64,000 nt of DNA from Labilibaculum filiforme (GCF_002843315.1 NZ_MVDD01000012.1:57411-121410); one strand, 5' to 3'; shown: positions 8,985-17,929, counted from the stretch's first letter. The notes: generated from the sequence alone by a model not told the origin. Made by a program: numbers and translations.

Positions 8985-10055
8985 TTAATGAATTCCGTTA
9001 GCCAATTCGCCAACATAGCTTCCATAGGTCATAATTACAAAGGAAATAACTAATACCAATAAGGCAGTAATTAACATGATATAGGTTTTACGATTTACAG
9101 CTTTCCATTCTTTCATGAGCACACCAATAATGTAACTAAAGAAAATTAACATCGACATGTGAAGTACCCAACTTGCGAATTGAAAACTTCCCATTCTTAC
9201 GTGTCCTAAGCCGTAAAAGAAGAATTGTAAATACCATAGGGAACCAGCTAAAGCCGATAGCGAAAAGTTAGAGATATATCTTTTGGTTCCGGTTTCTTTG
9301 GTCGAGAATAATGTTTTAATGGAACCATCTTTGAAGGTTACTATGCCAAACCAGATAAGATTGGTAAGTAAACATCCCAGCGAGGATACAATTAATTTTG
9401 CATTGCCTTCAAAATGACCAGCACCATATTCTGCGGCAATATCGGAAATAGGTTGTCCTATTTCAAGAGAAACGCCCCAAATTGCGGATAGGGAACCTGC
9501 TATTAGAGTCAATATCAGCCCTTTTTTCATTTGGAATTTTTTCCCTTTCTCTTCTGTTTTAGAGGACAAAAATTTCTCTTTAAGAAAGCCTGCTCTTCCA
9601 CAAAGGGCAACTCCAATAATAGATGCAATCATACCGAAAAGTACTATGCCTCCGCCAACTTTTGTAAATTGTTCTATTAATTGTCCCTTTAGAATTAAAG
9701 GAATTATAGTACCCAATACAGCAGATATTCCAATGGATATTGTGTAGGTTAACGAATAGCCAATGCTTCTTATGGCATAACCAAATGATAAACCACCAAA
9801 ACCATAAACTGCTCCTAATAGTAAAGCTGGCCAAAATACGGATGCTGGCGCTTTACTTAAGACTGTAAATAAATCAGGAATTGTTAAATACCCAATTATT
9901 AGTGGCATAATTAACCAGGCAAATAAAGATTGAACAATCCAGAAAATGCCCCAGGACCATTGTTTAACTTTTTCGAAAGGCATATAGCAACTAGCAGCTG
10001 AAATGCCACCGATGGCGTGCAAACCAGTTCCGAATACAGGATTAGGAGTTATCAT
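8985..10055 (-). CDS. rhaT: RhaT-family sugar:proton symporter
   Basis: 356-residue integral membrane protein with about ten hydrophobic segments and no signal peptide, close in length to E. coli RhaT (344). Family-like features include the N-terminal NPVFGTGLHAIGGISAASCY region, the PFEKVKQWSWG block ahead of the second helix, and the glycine-rich GAVYGFGGLSFGYAIRSIG segment. In the known family the protein brings L-rhamnose (or related 6-deoxy sugars) across the inner membrane with a proton. It lies 91 nt downstream of the UroD-like gene on the same strand and shares its terminator, so the two are probably co-transcribed. No rhamnose isomerase, kinase or aldolase is in the window, so the substrate is inferred only from the family. 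Confidence 0.82.
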   Translation of the reverse strand: MITPNPVFGTGLHAIGGISAASCYMPFEKVKQWSWGIFWIVQSLFAWLIMPLIIGYLTIPDLFTVLSKAPASVFWPALLLGAVYGFGGLSFGYAIRSIGYSLTYTISIGISAVLGTIIPLILKGQLIEQFTKVGGGIVLFGMIASIIGVALCGRAGFLKEKFLSSKTEEKGKKFQMKKGLILTLIAGSLSAIWGVSLEIGQPISDIAAEYGAGHFEGNAKLIVSSLGCLLTNLIWFGIVTFKDGSIKTLFSTKETGTKRYISNFSLSALAGSLWYLQFFFYGLGHVRMGSFQFASWVLHMSMLIFFSYIIGVLMKEWKAVNRKTYIMLITALLVLVISFVIMTYGSYVGELANGIH

Positions 10056-10146
10056 GTGTTTTTGTTTAGGTTAGGTGAAATAGGCATGCAATATACTCTT
10101 GTATGCGAATTGTTTTTATTTAGCCTTTGGGTATAAAGGTTGATTT

Positions 10147-11181
10147 TTATTTTTTAACAGCATCGAAAAGAGCCTCAATATTTTCAGGGGCAATATCCGG
10201 TAAAATGGCCTCGTGACTCGGAGAAATAATTAAACCAGTTGGGAATAGTTTTTTTAGTTCGAGTACTCGGGCAGTTATCTGTGCAGGAGTACCATTAACG
10301 AGTAGTTCCTGAGCATCAACAGCGCCACAAAATGCTTTCGAATCAAATTTGGTGCTTAGGTTTTCGGCACTCATATCTGCAGCTAAGGCTTGAATTGGAT
10401 GAACAATGTCAACTCCCATTTCATACAAATCATCTATAATCGGAAAAATCGATCCACAGGAATGATGCAATACTACAAGGCCATAACTTTTTGCCTGGTC
10501 AATTAATTTTTTAGTGCCAGGAAAAACATACTCACGAAGCATATCAGGATCTACCATTAAGGCCGTTTGACTTCCAAAGTCGTTGCCAATAAGAACACCA
10601 TCTAAATTTCCTTTGGTTGCTTCGTAAAATCTTCCATTTAGGTCTAAATAGAATTCTGTAATTCTATCAATTACTGCCTGAAACATTTCCGGATACATCA
10701 TCATCGTAATGAGTGCATCTTCCATTCCGAACGCAGCACAAGTGTCCTGGAAATGAGCACTCCACATAATTCCCATGCGAAAATAATCTTTAGGCGCAGC
10801 AGCAGCTTCTTCTTTGGCTTTGTTTATATCAAGAAAATCGGATGGATTTGGCCATGGGTATTTTGCCACTTCAGCAGGATCGCTCATTCCTTCAAAATAT
10901 CCAGGAGCGGTAAGGGTACGTTCATCTTGGGTACCAGTGGAAGAATTTGTTTTTGCGAAATTAAGGGCACAACCTACGTCGAAGTGAGGGGCATTATTAT
11001 AAGGTACAATTATAGGCCACACATCATCATTAATGCATTTTTTTAGTTCGTTTACACTAGAAACTTTAAAATAATCGTACAATGCAGGCAATGCTGGTGG
11101 CACAGGAAGACCTAGCCAACTGGCTGGATAATCTACCTTTTCTCTTCTAATTGTTGCAAATACTCGCTCTTTTGAATTCAT
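10147..11181 (-). CDS. UroD-like protein (MtaA/CmuA-type methyltransferase fold)
   Basis: 344-residue soluble TIM-barrel protein of the uroporphyrinogen decarboxylase superfamily. It begins MNSKERVFATIRREKVD, the standard start of the non-haem branch, and lacks the RQAGRY motif that binds the haem precursor in true UroD, so it should not make haem. HHSCGS (about residues 238-243) supplies the His-x-Cys zinc ligands of MtaA/CmuA corrinoid methyltransferases. The C-terminal SPSHEAILPDI block carries a His near where MtaA has its third ligand. Known relatives move methyl groups between substrates, corrinoid proteins and thiols. Many Bacteroidota copies sit beside sugar transporters, as here, and have no proven reaction. 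No corrinoid protein is adjacent. Promoter candidate at 11249-11256. Confidence 0.78.
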   Translation of the reverse strand: MNSKERVFATIRREKVDYPASWLGLPVPPALPALYDYFKVSSVNELKKCINDDVWPIIVPYNNAPHFDVGCALNFAKTNSSTGTQDERTLTAPGYFEGMSDPAEVAKYPWPNPSDFLDINKAKEEAAAAPKDYFRMGIMWSAHFQDTCAAFGMEDALITMMMYPEMFQAVIDRITEFYLDLNGRFYEATKGNLDGVLIGNDFGSQTALMVDPDMLREYVFPGTKKLIDQAKSYGLVVLHHSCGSIFPIIDDLYEMGVDIVHPIQALAADMSAENLSTKFDSKAFCGAVDAQELLVNGTPAQITARVLELKKLFPTGLIISPSHEAILPDIAPENIEALFDAVKK

Positions 11182-11248
11182 TCTTAATTTTTTTTATAGG
11201 TATGCTTATTGTTTTTAATGCTTTGTTTGTATTGATACTTAAACAATT

Positions 11249-11256
11249 CAAAAGTA
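11249..11256 (-). promoter_or_regulatory. -7 element for the UroD-like/rhaT operon
   Basis: Minus-strand TACTTTTG fits TAnnTTTG and predicts a leader of about 60 nt before the ATG at 11181. No convincing -33 element is seen, which suits a promoter that needs an activator such as the divergent AraC protein. Confidence 0.45.
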
Positions 11257-11321
11257 GGTGTCTGGCGATTTATTTTATATAGAAAATCGGTAATCATTTA
11301 TACATTTCCGACATTTATAGC

Positions 11322-11329
11322 TACTTTTG
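11322..11329 (+). promoter_or_regulatory. -7 element for the AraC regulator gene
   Basis: Plus-strand TACTTTTG fits TAnnTTTG and lies 18 nt ahead of the ATG at 11347. It is the same octamer as the divergent promoter at 11249-11256. Confidence 0.45.
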
Positions 11330-11346
11330 AAAGAAATTGACGACGA

Positions 11347-12213
11347 ATGATATCTCCTGGTTTAATTAATGAAATCAAAATTCACATTTTTAATACTGCA
11401 AAGTGTACCGTGGAGCAGGAATGGAATTATTCTAATATTATAAGCCCTTTTTCCAGGATTTATCTGATTACAGAAGGGGAAGGATATATATTCCCAGATA
11501 ATAAGCTACTACAACTTAAGCCAGGATTCATGTACCTAGTGCCTAGCTATACTTTATGCGGTTATCATTGTGTCGAAAACCTGAGTCATTACTATTTGCA
11601 TTTTTCGCATCAAATGTCCGACGGATTAAAAATTTTCGATCAACTTTCTATGGCGCAGGAAGTAAAATCTTTGCCCATCGATATTCATTTATTTGATCGG
11701 CTTCTTGAAATAAATCCGACATTGGGTTTGAAATATTCCGATCCGAATATTTATGAAAAAAGTAGTTGGAAGCGAAACCCTTTAGATCATCGTTCCAATA
11801 GTATTCAATTAGAAACCGAAGGAATTATTAAGCAATTATTTTCCCGGTTTATTCAAAGTGGAAGTTCGGGAACTCTGCATCTTCAGAAGCAATCATTTAT
11901 AAAAAAAACATTCGAATTTATTTCCAATCATCTTTACGAGGAAATAAGGTTGGAGGCATTGGCTAGTCTTGCTTGTTGTTCTACCGATCATTTTACCAGG
12001 CAATTTAAAAGTATTACTGGTATGCGACCAATGGAGTTTATTAATAGAAAAAGAGTGGAAAAAGCACAGGAACTTTTAATTACAACAACGAAAACCCAAA
12101 GAAATATTAGCGAAGAAATAGGTTTTAATAGTCAACAATACTATACGCGAATGTTTAAAAAAATTACCAATACTACTCCCGAAGAGTATCGAAGAATGGG
12201 AGGTTTGATTTAA
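11347..12213 (+). CDS. AraC-family transcriptional regulator
   Basis: 288 residues. The N-terminal half is a cupin-like ligand-binding domain (IYLITEGEGYIFPDNKLLQL, then GFMYLVPSYT), as in AraC proteins that sense sugars. The C-terminal residues about 185-285 hold the two helix-turn-helix units: LEALASLACCSTDHFTRQFK, then ISEEIGFNSQQYYTRMFK with the conserved TPEEYRR ending. It is divergent from the UroD-like/rhaT operon across 165 nt that hold a candidate -7 box for each side. The natural inference is that it activates that operon in response to the transported sugar. No membrane or two-component domain is present. Confidence 0.88.
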   Translation: MISPGLINEIKIHIFNTAKCTVEQEWNYSNIISPFSRIYLITEGEGYIFPDNKLLQLKPGFMYLVPSYTLCGYHCVENLSHYYLHFSHQMSDGLKIFDQLSMAQEVKSLPIDIHLFDRLLEINPTLGLKYSDPNIYEKSSWKRNPLDHRSNSIQLETEGIIKQLFSRFIQSGSSGTLHLQKQSFIKKTFEFISNHLYEEIRLEALASLACCSTDHFTRQFKSITGMRPMEFINRKRVEKAQELLITTTKTQRNISEEIGFNSQQYYTRMFKKITNTTPEEYRRMGGLI

Positions 12214-12360
12214 GTGTTTTTTGAAAGTTATTGATAGATAGCTAGTTTTGGTTAAGGTTTCCTCAATATTGTTGTTTGTTAGAAAGTGAAATTAATACGA
12301 TCGGATGGAGAATTCGAATTTGAAATGGAATTTGCCATGATTTTGTTTTTTTTAATGGAT

Positions 12361-13248
12361 TTACTTGGCTTTCGTAAGATTTAAGAAGTTTGCTAAAATA
12401 GGATTGGTATTGGTCGTATTCCAAACAATCCGTAAGGTGGTTCGTTGGGGTATTTTATTCAGTTCTATAAACTTAATTCCCATATCGTAACCAAGTTTTA
12501 GCGATGTTGGTACAAGAGATACTCCAAAATTATTTTCCACCAATCTAAATATAGAACTTGCATTTACGGTGTAATGGGAAATTAAGGGTGCAAATCCGCG
12601 CTTGTCAAAAATTTGCATTACTTTTTCGTAATAGGATTCGCTGTATGAAGCGTCAAAAAAGATAAAAGATTCATCTTTTAGTTGCGATAAACTGGTAAAG
12701 TTATCCTCATTAATTGGATGGTTTTTTGGTAAAACCAGCGAGAAAGTGTCTTCGAATACCGATCGAATATTTAAGCCTCGGGGCACGCGTTCCATTCTTA
12801 CAAAACCGATATCAATTTCTTGATTTAAAAGTGCCTGTATTTGCTTTTTGTTGTCCATTTCATTCAAGCTAAATAGAACTTTAGGATGGTGTTGTTTAAA
12901 TTTTAGCAATAGTTCGGGAATTACATCCTGCATTGCAGAACCAACATATCCTAGTTTTAAATTCCCATCCAAACCGTCGTTTACTAATTTTGCATGATTG
13001 ATAATCTCATCCAACTGCTTAAAATTCTTGATTAATTCGGTTTGTAAATACGAACCAGCTTTTGTTAGTATCACTTTTCGGTTGTGTCTTTCGAACAGAC
13101 TTATTCCCAAGTATTCTTCCATCTGTTTAATTTGTCGACTTAAACCAGGTTGCGAAATATAAAGGCTTTCGGCCGCTTTTCTAAAATGCAAATCTTCTGC
13201 TAAAGCAAGAAAATATCTATAGTGTCTTAATTCTATTTGATTACTCAT
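12361..13248 (-). CDS. LysR-family transcriptional regulator, likely controls hut genes
   Basis: 295 residues, the usual LysR length. Residues about 6-65 form the winged helix-turn-helix (HFRKAAESLYISQPGLSRQI), and residues about 90-290 form the two-lobed periplasmic-binding-protein-like effector domain. It is divergent from hutH with only 83 nt between the starts. That gap holds a perfect 8+8 bp palindrome (13291-13310) overlapping the -7 boxes of both genes, the classic arrangement for an autoregulating LysR activator. The effector is probably histidine or urocanate; this is inferred from the neighbours. LysR control of hut differs from the HutC (GntR) or HutP control known in other phyla. 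Confidence 0.9.
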   Translation of the reverse strand: MSNQIELRHYRYFLALAEDLHFRKAAESLYISQPGLSRQIKQMEEYLGISLFERHNRKVILTKAGSYLQTELIKNFKQLDEIINHAKLVNDGLDGNLKLGYVGSAMQDVIPELLLKFKQHHPKVLFSLNEMDNKKQIQALLNQEIDIGFVRMERVPRGLNIRSVFEDTFSLVLPKNHPINEDNFTSLSQLKDESFIFFDASYSESYYEKVMQIFDKRGFAPLISHYTVNASSIFRLVENNFGVSLVPTSLKLGYDMGIKFIELNKIPQRTTLRIVWNTTNTNPILANFLNLTKAK

Positions 13249-13277
13249 GGTTATTAATTAGAGATGAAGATGGTCTT

Positions 13278-13306
13278 GTTGGGTATCAAAATTACAAATA
13301 ACTTTG
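13278..13306 (+). promoter_or_regulatory. Promoter of the hutHUG operon
   Basis: -33-like GTTG (13278-13281), a 17-nt spacer and -7 TAACTTTG (13299-13306), which fits TAnnTTTG exactly. The predicted start of transcription is about 20 nt ahead of the hutH ATG at 13332. Confidence 0.6.
13287..13294 (-). promoter_or_regulatory. -7 element of the LysR gene
   Basis: Minus-strand TAATTTTG fits TAnnTTTG and lies 38 nt before the LysR ATG at 13248. It overlaps the left arm of the palindrome at 13291-13310. Confidence 0.45.
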
Positions 13307-13310
13307 TAAT
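13291..13310. promoter_or_regulatory. Candidate LysR operator (palindrome)
   Basis: Perfect inverted repeat ATTACAAA - TAAC - TTTGTAAT. It contains a T-N11-A core, the general LysR-box form, and it covers the -7 elements of both divergent genes, so binding here could repress the regulator and control hutH. Confidence 0.6.
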
Positions 13311-13331
13311 AAAAATAAATCTATTGGAACT

Positions 13332-14822
13332 ATGTTTAAATATGGAATAGATCACCTAACGGTTGATAAGACAATTCAGATAGCTCGCGGGGAGCTTAAA
13401 GCTGGTTTAACTCCAGAAGCTATTAACAAAGTGAATGCTTGCAGAGCCAAAGTTGAGTGCATGGCGAAATCCAATAAAGCATATTATGGAATTAATACTG
13501 GTTTTGGACCTTTGTGTGATACTCAAATTTCCCCCGAACAAACGAGTAAATTGCAAGAGAATTTGTTGATTACTCATGCTGTTGGAGTGGGAAATCCTAT
13601 TGGGAAAGAGTTATCGAAAATTATGATGATCTGCAAGGTGCAGGCATTAGCGCAAGGTTTTTCAGGGGTTCGTTTGGAGCTAATCGAACGTATCCTATTT
13701 TTTATTGAAAATGACCTATTACCAGTAGTGCCAGAACAGGGATCTGTTGGTGCTTCGGGAGATTTAGCTCCTTTGTCGCATCTGTTTTTGCCTCTTTTAG
13801 GCGAAGGTGAATTCTGGATTGGTAAAGATATTATTCCTGCCAAAGAAGTGTTGGCAAAGCATGGCTTAAAAGCAATTCGATTGGAAGCCAAAGAAGGTTT
13901 GGGTTTGATTAACGGAACTCAATTTATTTTGGCGCATACCATTCGAGGTTTATATAAAATGGAATATCTTCTCGATTTGGCTGATGTTGCAGGAGCAATG
14001 AGCTTGGAAGGTTTTCAGGGAAGCGCTGCTCCTTACAGAGAGGAATTACACGCTATTCGTCCGTTTAAAGGAAACATTAAAGTAGCAGAACGCATGCGCA
14101 TGTTACTAGAGAATTCAGAAAATTTAGCAGGTCACATTAATTGTGAACGTGTTCAGGATCCTTATTCATTGCGTTGCATCCCTCAGGTGCATGGTGCTTC
14201 GAGAAATGCTTGGTATCATTTAAATGAGTTGGCCGAAATTGAAATGAATTCGGTTACCGATAATCCTATTGTTTTAAGCGATACAGAAGCAATTTCGGGT
14301 GGTAATTTTCATGGACAACCTTTAGCTATGGCTTTGGATTATTGTTCGATTGCAGCTTCGGAACTTGGTAATATTGCCGATAGAAGATGCTATTTACTAT
14401 TGGAAGGTAAATTTGGATTGCCTCGTTTGTTAACTGCAAGTGGTGGATTAAATTCTGGATTTATGATTCCTCAATATACTACTGCTGCTTTGGTAACTGA
14501 AAATAAATCGCTTTGTTTTCCACCTTCGGCCGATAGTGTTCCAACCTCTTTAGGACAAGAGGATCATGTTTCTATGGGAAGTATTTCGGGTCGAAAATTC
14601 AATCAGATCTTAGGTAATATCGAAAAGATATTCGCTATTGAACTGATGTATGGTGCTCAAGCTTTAGAGTTTAGAAGTCCGAATCATGTTTCCGATATTA
14701 TGGAAAAGAATTTCAATATTATTAGAAGTAAGGTGGCTAAACTGGAAGATGATCGTGTGTTGAAAGATGATATTTACACCATGATCGATTTTGTGAAAAC
14801 CAGAGCTTTTATTGTGAAATAG
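13332..14822 (+). CDS. hutH: Histidine ammonia-lyase
   Basis: 496 residues, typical of HutH. It removes ammonia from L-histidine to give trans-urocanate, the first step of histidine breakdown, in the cytoplasm as a tetramer. The MIO cofactor triad Ala-Ser-Gly is present at 141-143 in GSVGASGDLAPLSH. The N-terminal YYGINTGFGPL loop (51-61) supplies the catalytic Tyr. Further family blocks include QDPYSLRCIPQVHG, SVTDNPIV and GNFHGQPLA. It is the first gene of a hutH-hutU-hutG unit, with 13 nt before hutU. A LysR-type operator and promoter lie directly upstream. Confidence 0.96.
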   Translation: MFKYGIDHLTVDKTIQIARGELKAGLTPEAINKVNACRAKVECMAKSNKAYYGINTGFGPLCDTQISPEQTSKLQENLLITHAVGVGNPIGKELSKIMMICKVQALAQGFSGVRLELIERILFFIENDLLPVVPEQGSVGASGDLAPLSHLFLPLLGEGEFWIGKDIIPAKEVLAKHGLKAIRLEAKEGLGLINGTQFILAHTIRGLYKMEYLLDLADVAGAMSLEGFQGSAAPYREELHAIRPFKGNIKVAERMRMLLENSENLAGHINCERVQDPYSLRCIPQVHGASRNAWYHLNELAEIEMNSVTDNPIVLSDTEAISGGNFHGQPLAMALDYCSIAASELGNIADRRCYLLLEGKFGLPRLLTASGGLNSGFMIPQYTTAALVTENKSLCFPPSADSVPTSLGQEDHVSMGSISGRKFNQILGNIEKIFAIELMYGAQALEFRSPNHVSDIMEKNFNIIRSKVAKLEDDRVLKDDIYTMIDFVKTRAFIVK

Positions 14823-14835
14823 TAAAGAAAGAGCT

Positions 14836-16833
14836 ATGACGTTTAAAGAACAAATATTGCAAGGAATTCCAACTGAATTACCTGCAAAAAAAGCATATCC
14901 GAAGGATGCCAACAGGGCTCCTAAACGAAAAGATATTTTATCAGTAGAGGAAAAACAATTGGCAATTCGTAATGCCTTGCGTTATTTTCCGAAAGAGTGG
15001 CATCAGGAATTAGCCGTTGAATTTGCACAGGAATTATTGGATTTCGGTCGTATTTATATGTACCGTTTTAAGCCGGATTATGAAATGTATGCTCGGCCAA
15101 TTCAAGAATATCCTGCTAAATCAATACAAGCCGCAGGCATTATGTTGATGATGCAAAATAATTTGAATCCTGCTGTAGCACAGCATCCCGAGGAGTTGAT
15201 TACTTATGGTGGAAATGGAGCAGTTTTTCAAAACTGGGCGCAATACTTGCTTACTATGCAGTATTTGGCGATCATGACCGACGAACAGACTTTGAATTTA
15301 TATTCGGGTCATCCAATGGGATTGTTTCCTTCATCGAAAGGAGCTCCAAGAGTAGTGGTAACTAATGGTATGGTGGTTCCTAATTATTCGAAACCTGATG
15401 ATTGGGAGAAATTTAATGCGCTAGGCGTATCGCAATACGGACAAATGACAGCGGGTTCGTTTATGTATATTGGTCCGCAGGGAATTGTTCATGGTACGAC
15501 CATTACGGTGATGAATGCATTTCGTAAAATCCTGAAAAAGGGAGAAACTCCTTCAGGAAAGATTTTCTTAACTGCCGGATTAGGTGGGATGAGTGGAGCG
15601 CAACCAAAAGCAGGAAATATTGCCGGTTGTATCACGATTGCTGCGGAGGTTAATGCGAAGGCGGCTACCAAGCGTTATGAGCAAGGCTGGGTGGATGTTT
15701 TAATCGACTCGATGGACGAATTGTTGGTTCGGGTTCGCAAAGCACAAGAAAATAATGAAGTTGTATCTATTGCTTTTATTGGTAATATCGTTGATGTTTG
15801 GGAGCGTTTCGATGAGGAGAATATCTTTATTCATATTGGTTCCGATCAAACTTCTTTACACATTCCTTGGACGGGTGGTTATTATCCTGCCGATATTTCT
15901 TACGAAGAGTCGAATAGAATGATTCGTGAAGAGCCGGAACTATTCAAAGAAAAGGTACAGGCAACTTTGCGTCGACATGCGGCGGCTATCAATAAACACA
16001 CTGCAAAAGGAACTTATTTCTTCGATTACGGAAACGCATTTCTATTAGAGGCTTCTCGTGCGGGCGGAGATGTTATGGCCGAAAATGGCATCGATTTTAA
16101 ATATAAATCATACGTTCAGGATATTGTTGGACCAATGTGTTTCGATTATGGTTTCGGACCATTTCGATGGGTATGTACTTCTGGGAAACCTGAAGATTTA
16201 GACCAAACTGATGAGTTGGCAATGGAAGTTTTGCAAGGGATTATGGAAAATTCTCCGGAAGAAATTCAATTGCAAATGCAGGATAACATTACCTGGATTA
16301 AGGATGCTAAGAAGAATAAAATGGTGGTGGGTTCTCAGGCCCGAATTTTATATGCCGATGCTGAAGGACGTGCGAAAATTGCAGAAGCATTCAACAATGC
16401 TATTGCCAAAGGTAAAATCGGACCTGTTGTTTTAGGTCGCGATCATCATGATGTTAGTGGAACGGATTCTCCTTACCGGGAGACTTCAAATATTTACGAT
16501 GGCAGTAAGTTTACTGCTGATATGGCTATTCAGAATGTGATTGGGGATAGTTTTAGAGGTGCTACCTGGGTTTCGATTCACAATGGTGGTGGCGTAGGCT
16601 GGGGAGAGGTAACCAATGGTGGATTTGGAATGCTATTGGATGGCACACCAGAGGCAGATAGTCGTTTAAAACACATGTTGTTTTACGATGTAAATAACGG
16701 TATTGCTCGTCGTAGCTGGGCTAGAAACGAAGGTGCAATGTTTGCCATTAAAAGAGAAATGGAACGCCGACCAGATTTAAAGGTAACCGTCCCAAATCTT
16801 GTAGATGATAATTTATTGAGTGACCTGTTTTAG
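14836..16833 (+). CDS. hutU: Urocanate hydratase
   Basis: 665 residues. It hydrates urocanate to 4-imidazolone-5-propionate using tightly bound NAD+ as an electrophile. Urocanase blocks visible include YGGNGAVFQNWAQY, LTAGLGGMSGAQPKA (NAD-binding), DQTSLHIPWTGGYYP, GPMCFDYGFGPFRWVCTSG with the conserved Cys, and GRDHHDVSGTDSPYRETS. It is about 110 residues longer than the classical 550-residue bacterial enzyme and matches the longer form found in Bacteroidota and animals. It is followed by a stem-loop before hutG, so hutG may be expressed at a lower level. Confidence 0.95.
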   Translation: MTFKEQILQGIPTELPAKKAYPKDANRAPKRKDILSVEEKQLAIRNALRYFPKEWHQELAVEFAQELLDFGRIYMYRFKPDYEMYARPIQEYPAKSIQAAGIMLMMQNNLNPAVAQHPEELITYGGNGAVFQNWAQYLLTMQYLAIMTDEQTLNLYSGHPMGLFPSSKGAPRVVVTNGMVVPNYSKPDDWEKFNALGVSQYGQMTAGSFMYIGPQGIVHGTTITVMNAFRKILKKGETPSGKIFLTAGLGGMSGAQPKAGNIAGCITIAAEVNAKAATKRYEQGWVDVLIDSMDELLVRVRKAQENNEVVSIAFIGNIVDVWERFDEENIFIHIGSDQTSLHIPWTGGYYPADISYEESNRMIREEPELFKEKVQATLRRHAAAINKHTAKGTYFFDYGNAFLLEASRAGGDVMAENGIDFKYKSYVQDIVGPMCFDYGFGPFRWVCTSGKPEDLDQTDELAMEVLQGIMENSPEEIQLQMQDNITWIKDAKKNKMVVGSQARILYADAEGRAKIAEAFNNAIAKGKIGPVVLGRDHHDVSGTDSPYRETSNIYDGSKFTADMAIQNVIGDSFRGATWVSIHNGGGVGWGEVTNGGFGMLLDGTPEADSRLKHMLFYDVNNGIARRSWARNEGAMFAIKREMERRPDLKVTVPNLVDDNLLSDLF

Positions 16834-16857
16834 GAATAAATACGATAAATAAAAATA

Positions 16858-16888
16858 AAATTGGTTCAGGTACGTCCTGAACCAATTT
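16858..16888 (+). terminator. Stem-loop between hutU and hutG
   Basis: Perfect 13-bp stem AAATTGGTTCAGG (16858-16870) / CCTGAACCAATTT (16876-16888) with a 5-nt loop. It sits 25 nt after hutU and 22 nt before the hutG GTG. It lacks a long T-run, so it may be a partial terminator or an mRNA-stability element inside the operon. Confidence 0.6.
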
Positions 16889-16909
16889 CATATATAATAG
16901 TTTGTAATT

Positions 16910-17929
16910 GTGGATAAAAGAGAGAATAATCTGATTAATGCGGAATACAGACCTGCTGAAAAAGGCTGCTGGGAAGGACGGAAATCAAATCCAGACATGG
17001 GGAAGCAGTATTGGCACCAACAAATTGAGTTTGTTGATTGGAACGATTTACAAACACAAACCGATGATACGAAAATAGATATTGCTATTTTGGGTTACGT
17101 TTGCGATGAGGGAGTTCGTCGTAATAGAGGCAGAATGGGAGCACACGAAGGTCCCAAAGCGATTCGAGACCGATTGGCAAAACTGCCGATTCATTTTGAA
17201 GACAAGCGCGTGATTGATGCGGGCAATATTGTGTGTAATGATGATGATATGGAAGCTTGTCAGCAGCTATTTTCCTGTGCAGTATCCGACCTGATTAAAC
17301 GGCAGATATTTCCGATTGGTATTGGTGGCGGACACGACATGTCGTACGCACATTTTATGGGAATTAGAGATGCCATTAAGGAGAATACAAAGCGCAAAGT
17401 GGGAATCATTAATTTCGATGCCCATTTCGATCTTCGAACGGTTGAGGGGAGAGGAAATTCCGGAACTCCTTTTAATCAGATTCTATCGGAATGCCACGAA
17501 AAAGGAGATTTGATAGATTATTATGCCATTGGCATTCAGCAGCAATCCAATACCAAAGAATTATTTGATATCGCCAAAAGGGAACACATCAACTATTCAA
17601 TCAACTACGATTGCGAATCGTCGGTATTGGAAATGGAAAGCATAAAAACTAAGCTGGCACCCATAATTGCGAATAACGATTACCTGTATGTTACTATCGA
17701 TATGGATGGTTTTTCGTCGGCTTATGCTCCTGGTGTAAGTGCGCCTTCGCCATTGGGTTTTACACCCTATTTTGTATTTAAATTGCTGAATTTCCTGTTT
17801 GCAACCAAGAAGGTAATTGCTTTTGATATTGCCGAGTTAAATCCATCGCTCGACAGGGACATGCATACGGCGAGTTTGGCAGCAAAAATACTCGATTTTG
17901 TGGTGTTGAATTATGAGGTGCCTATATAG
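16910..17929 (+). CDS. hutG: Formimidoylglutamase (arginase family)
   Basis: 339 residues. It hydrolyses N-formimidoyl-L-glutamate to glutamate and formamide, the last step of this hut branch. The manganese ligands of the ureohydrolase family are all visible: GGGHDMS (His142), NFDAHFDLR (Asp170, His172, Asp174) and TIDMDGFSSAYAPG (Asp264, Asp266). The GTG start at 16910 is chosen because conserved sequence (HQQIEFVDW) begins soon after and the first in-frame ATG, at residue 30, would cut into it. It is the third gene of the hut unit, behind a stem-loop. A diverged copy of its last 52 codons lies 2.9 kb downstream at 20849-21007. Confidence 0.92.
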   Translation: MDKRENNLINAEYRPAEKGCWEGRKSNPDMGKQYWHQQIEFVDWNDLQTQTDDTKIDIAILGYVCDEGVRRNRGRMGAHEGPKAIRDRLAKLPIHFEDKRVIDAGNIVCNDDDMEACQQLFSCAVSDLIKRQIFPIGIGGGHDMSYAHFMGIRDAIKENTKRKVGIINFDAHFDLRTVEGRGNSGTPFNQILSECHEKGDLIDYYAIGIQQQSNTKELFDIAKREHINYSINYDCESSVLEMESIKTKLAPIIANNDYLYVTIDMDGFSSAYAPGVSAPSPLGFTPYFVFKLLNFLFATKKVIAFDIAELNPSLDRDMHTASLAAKILDFVVLNYEVPI

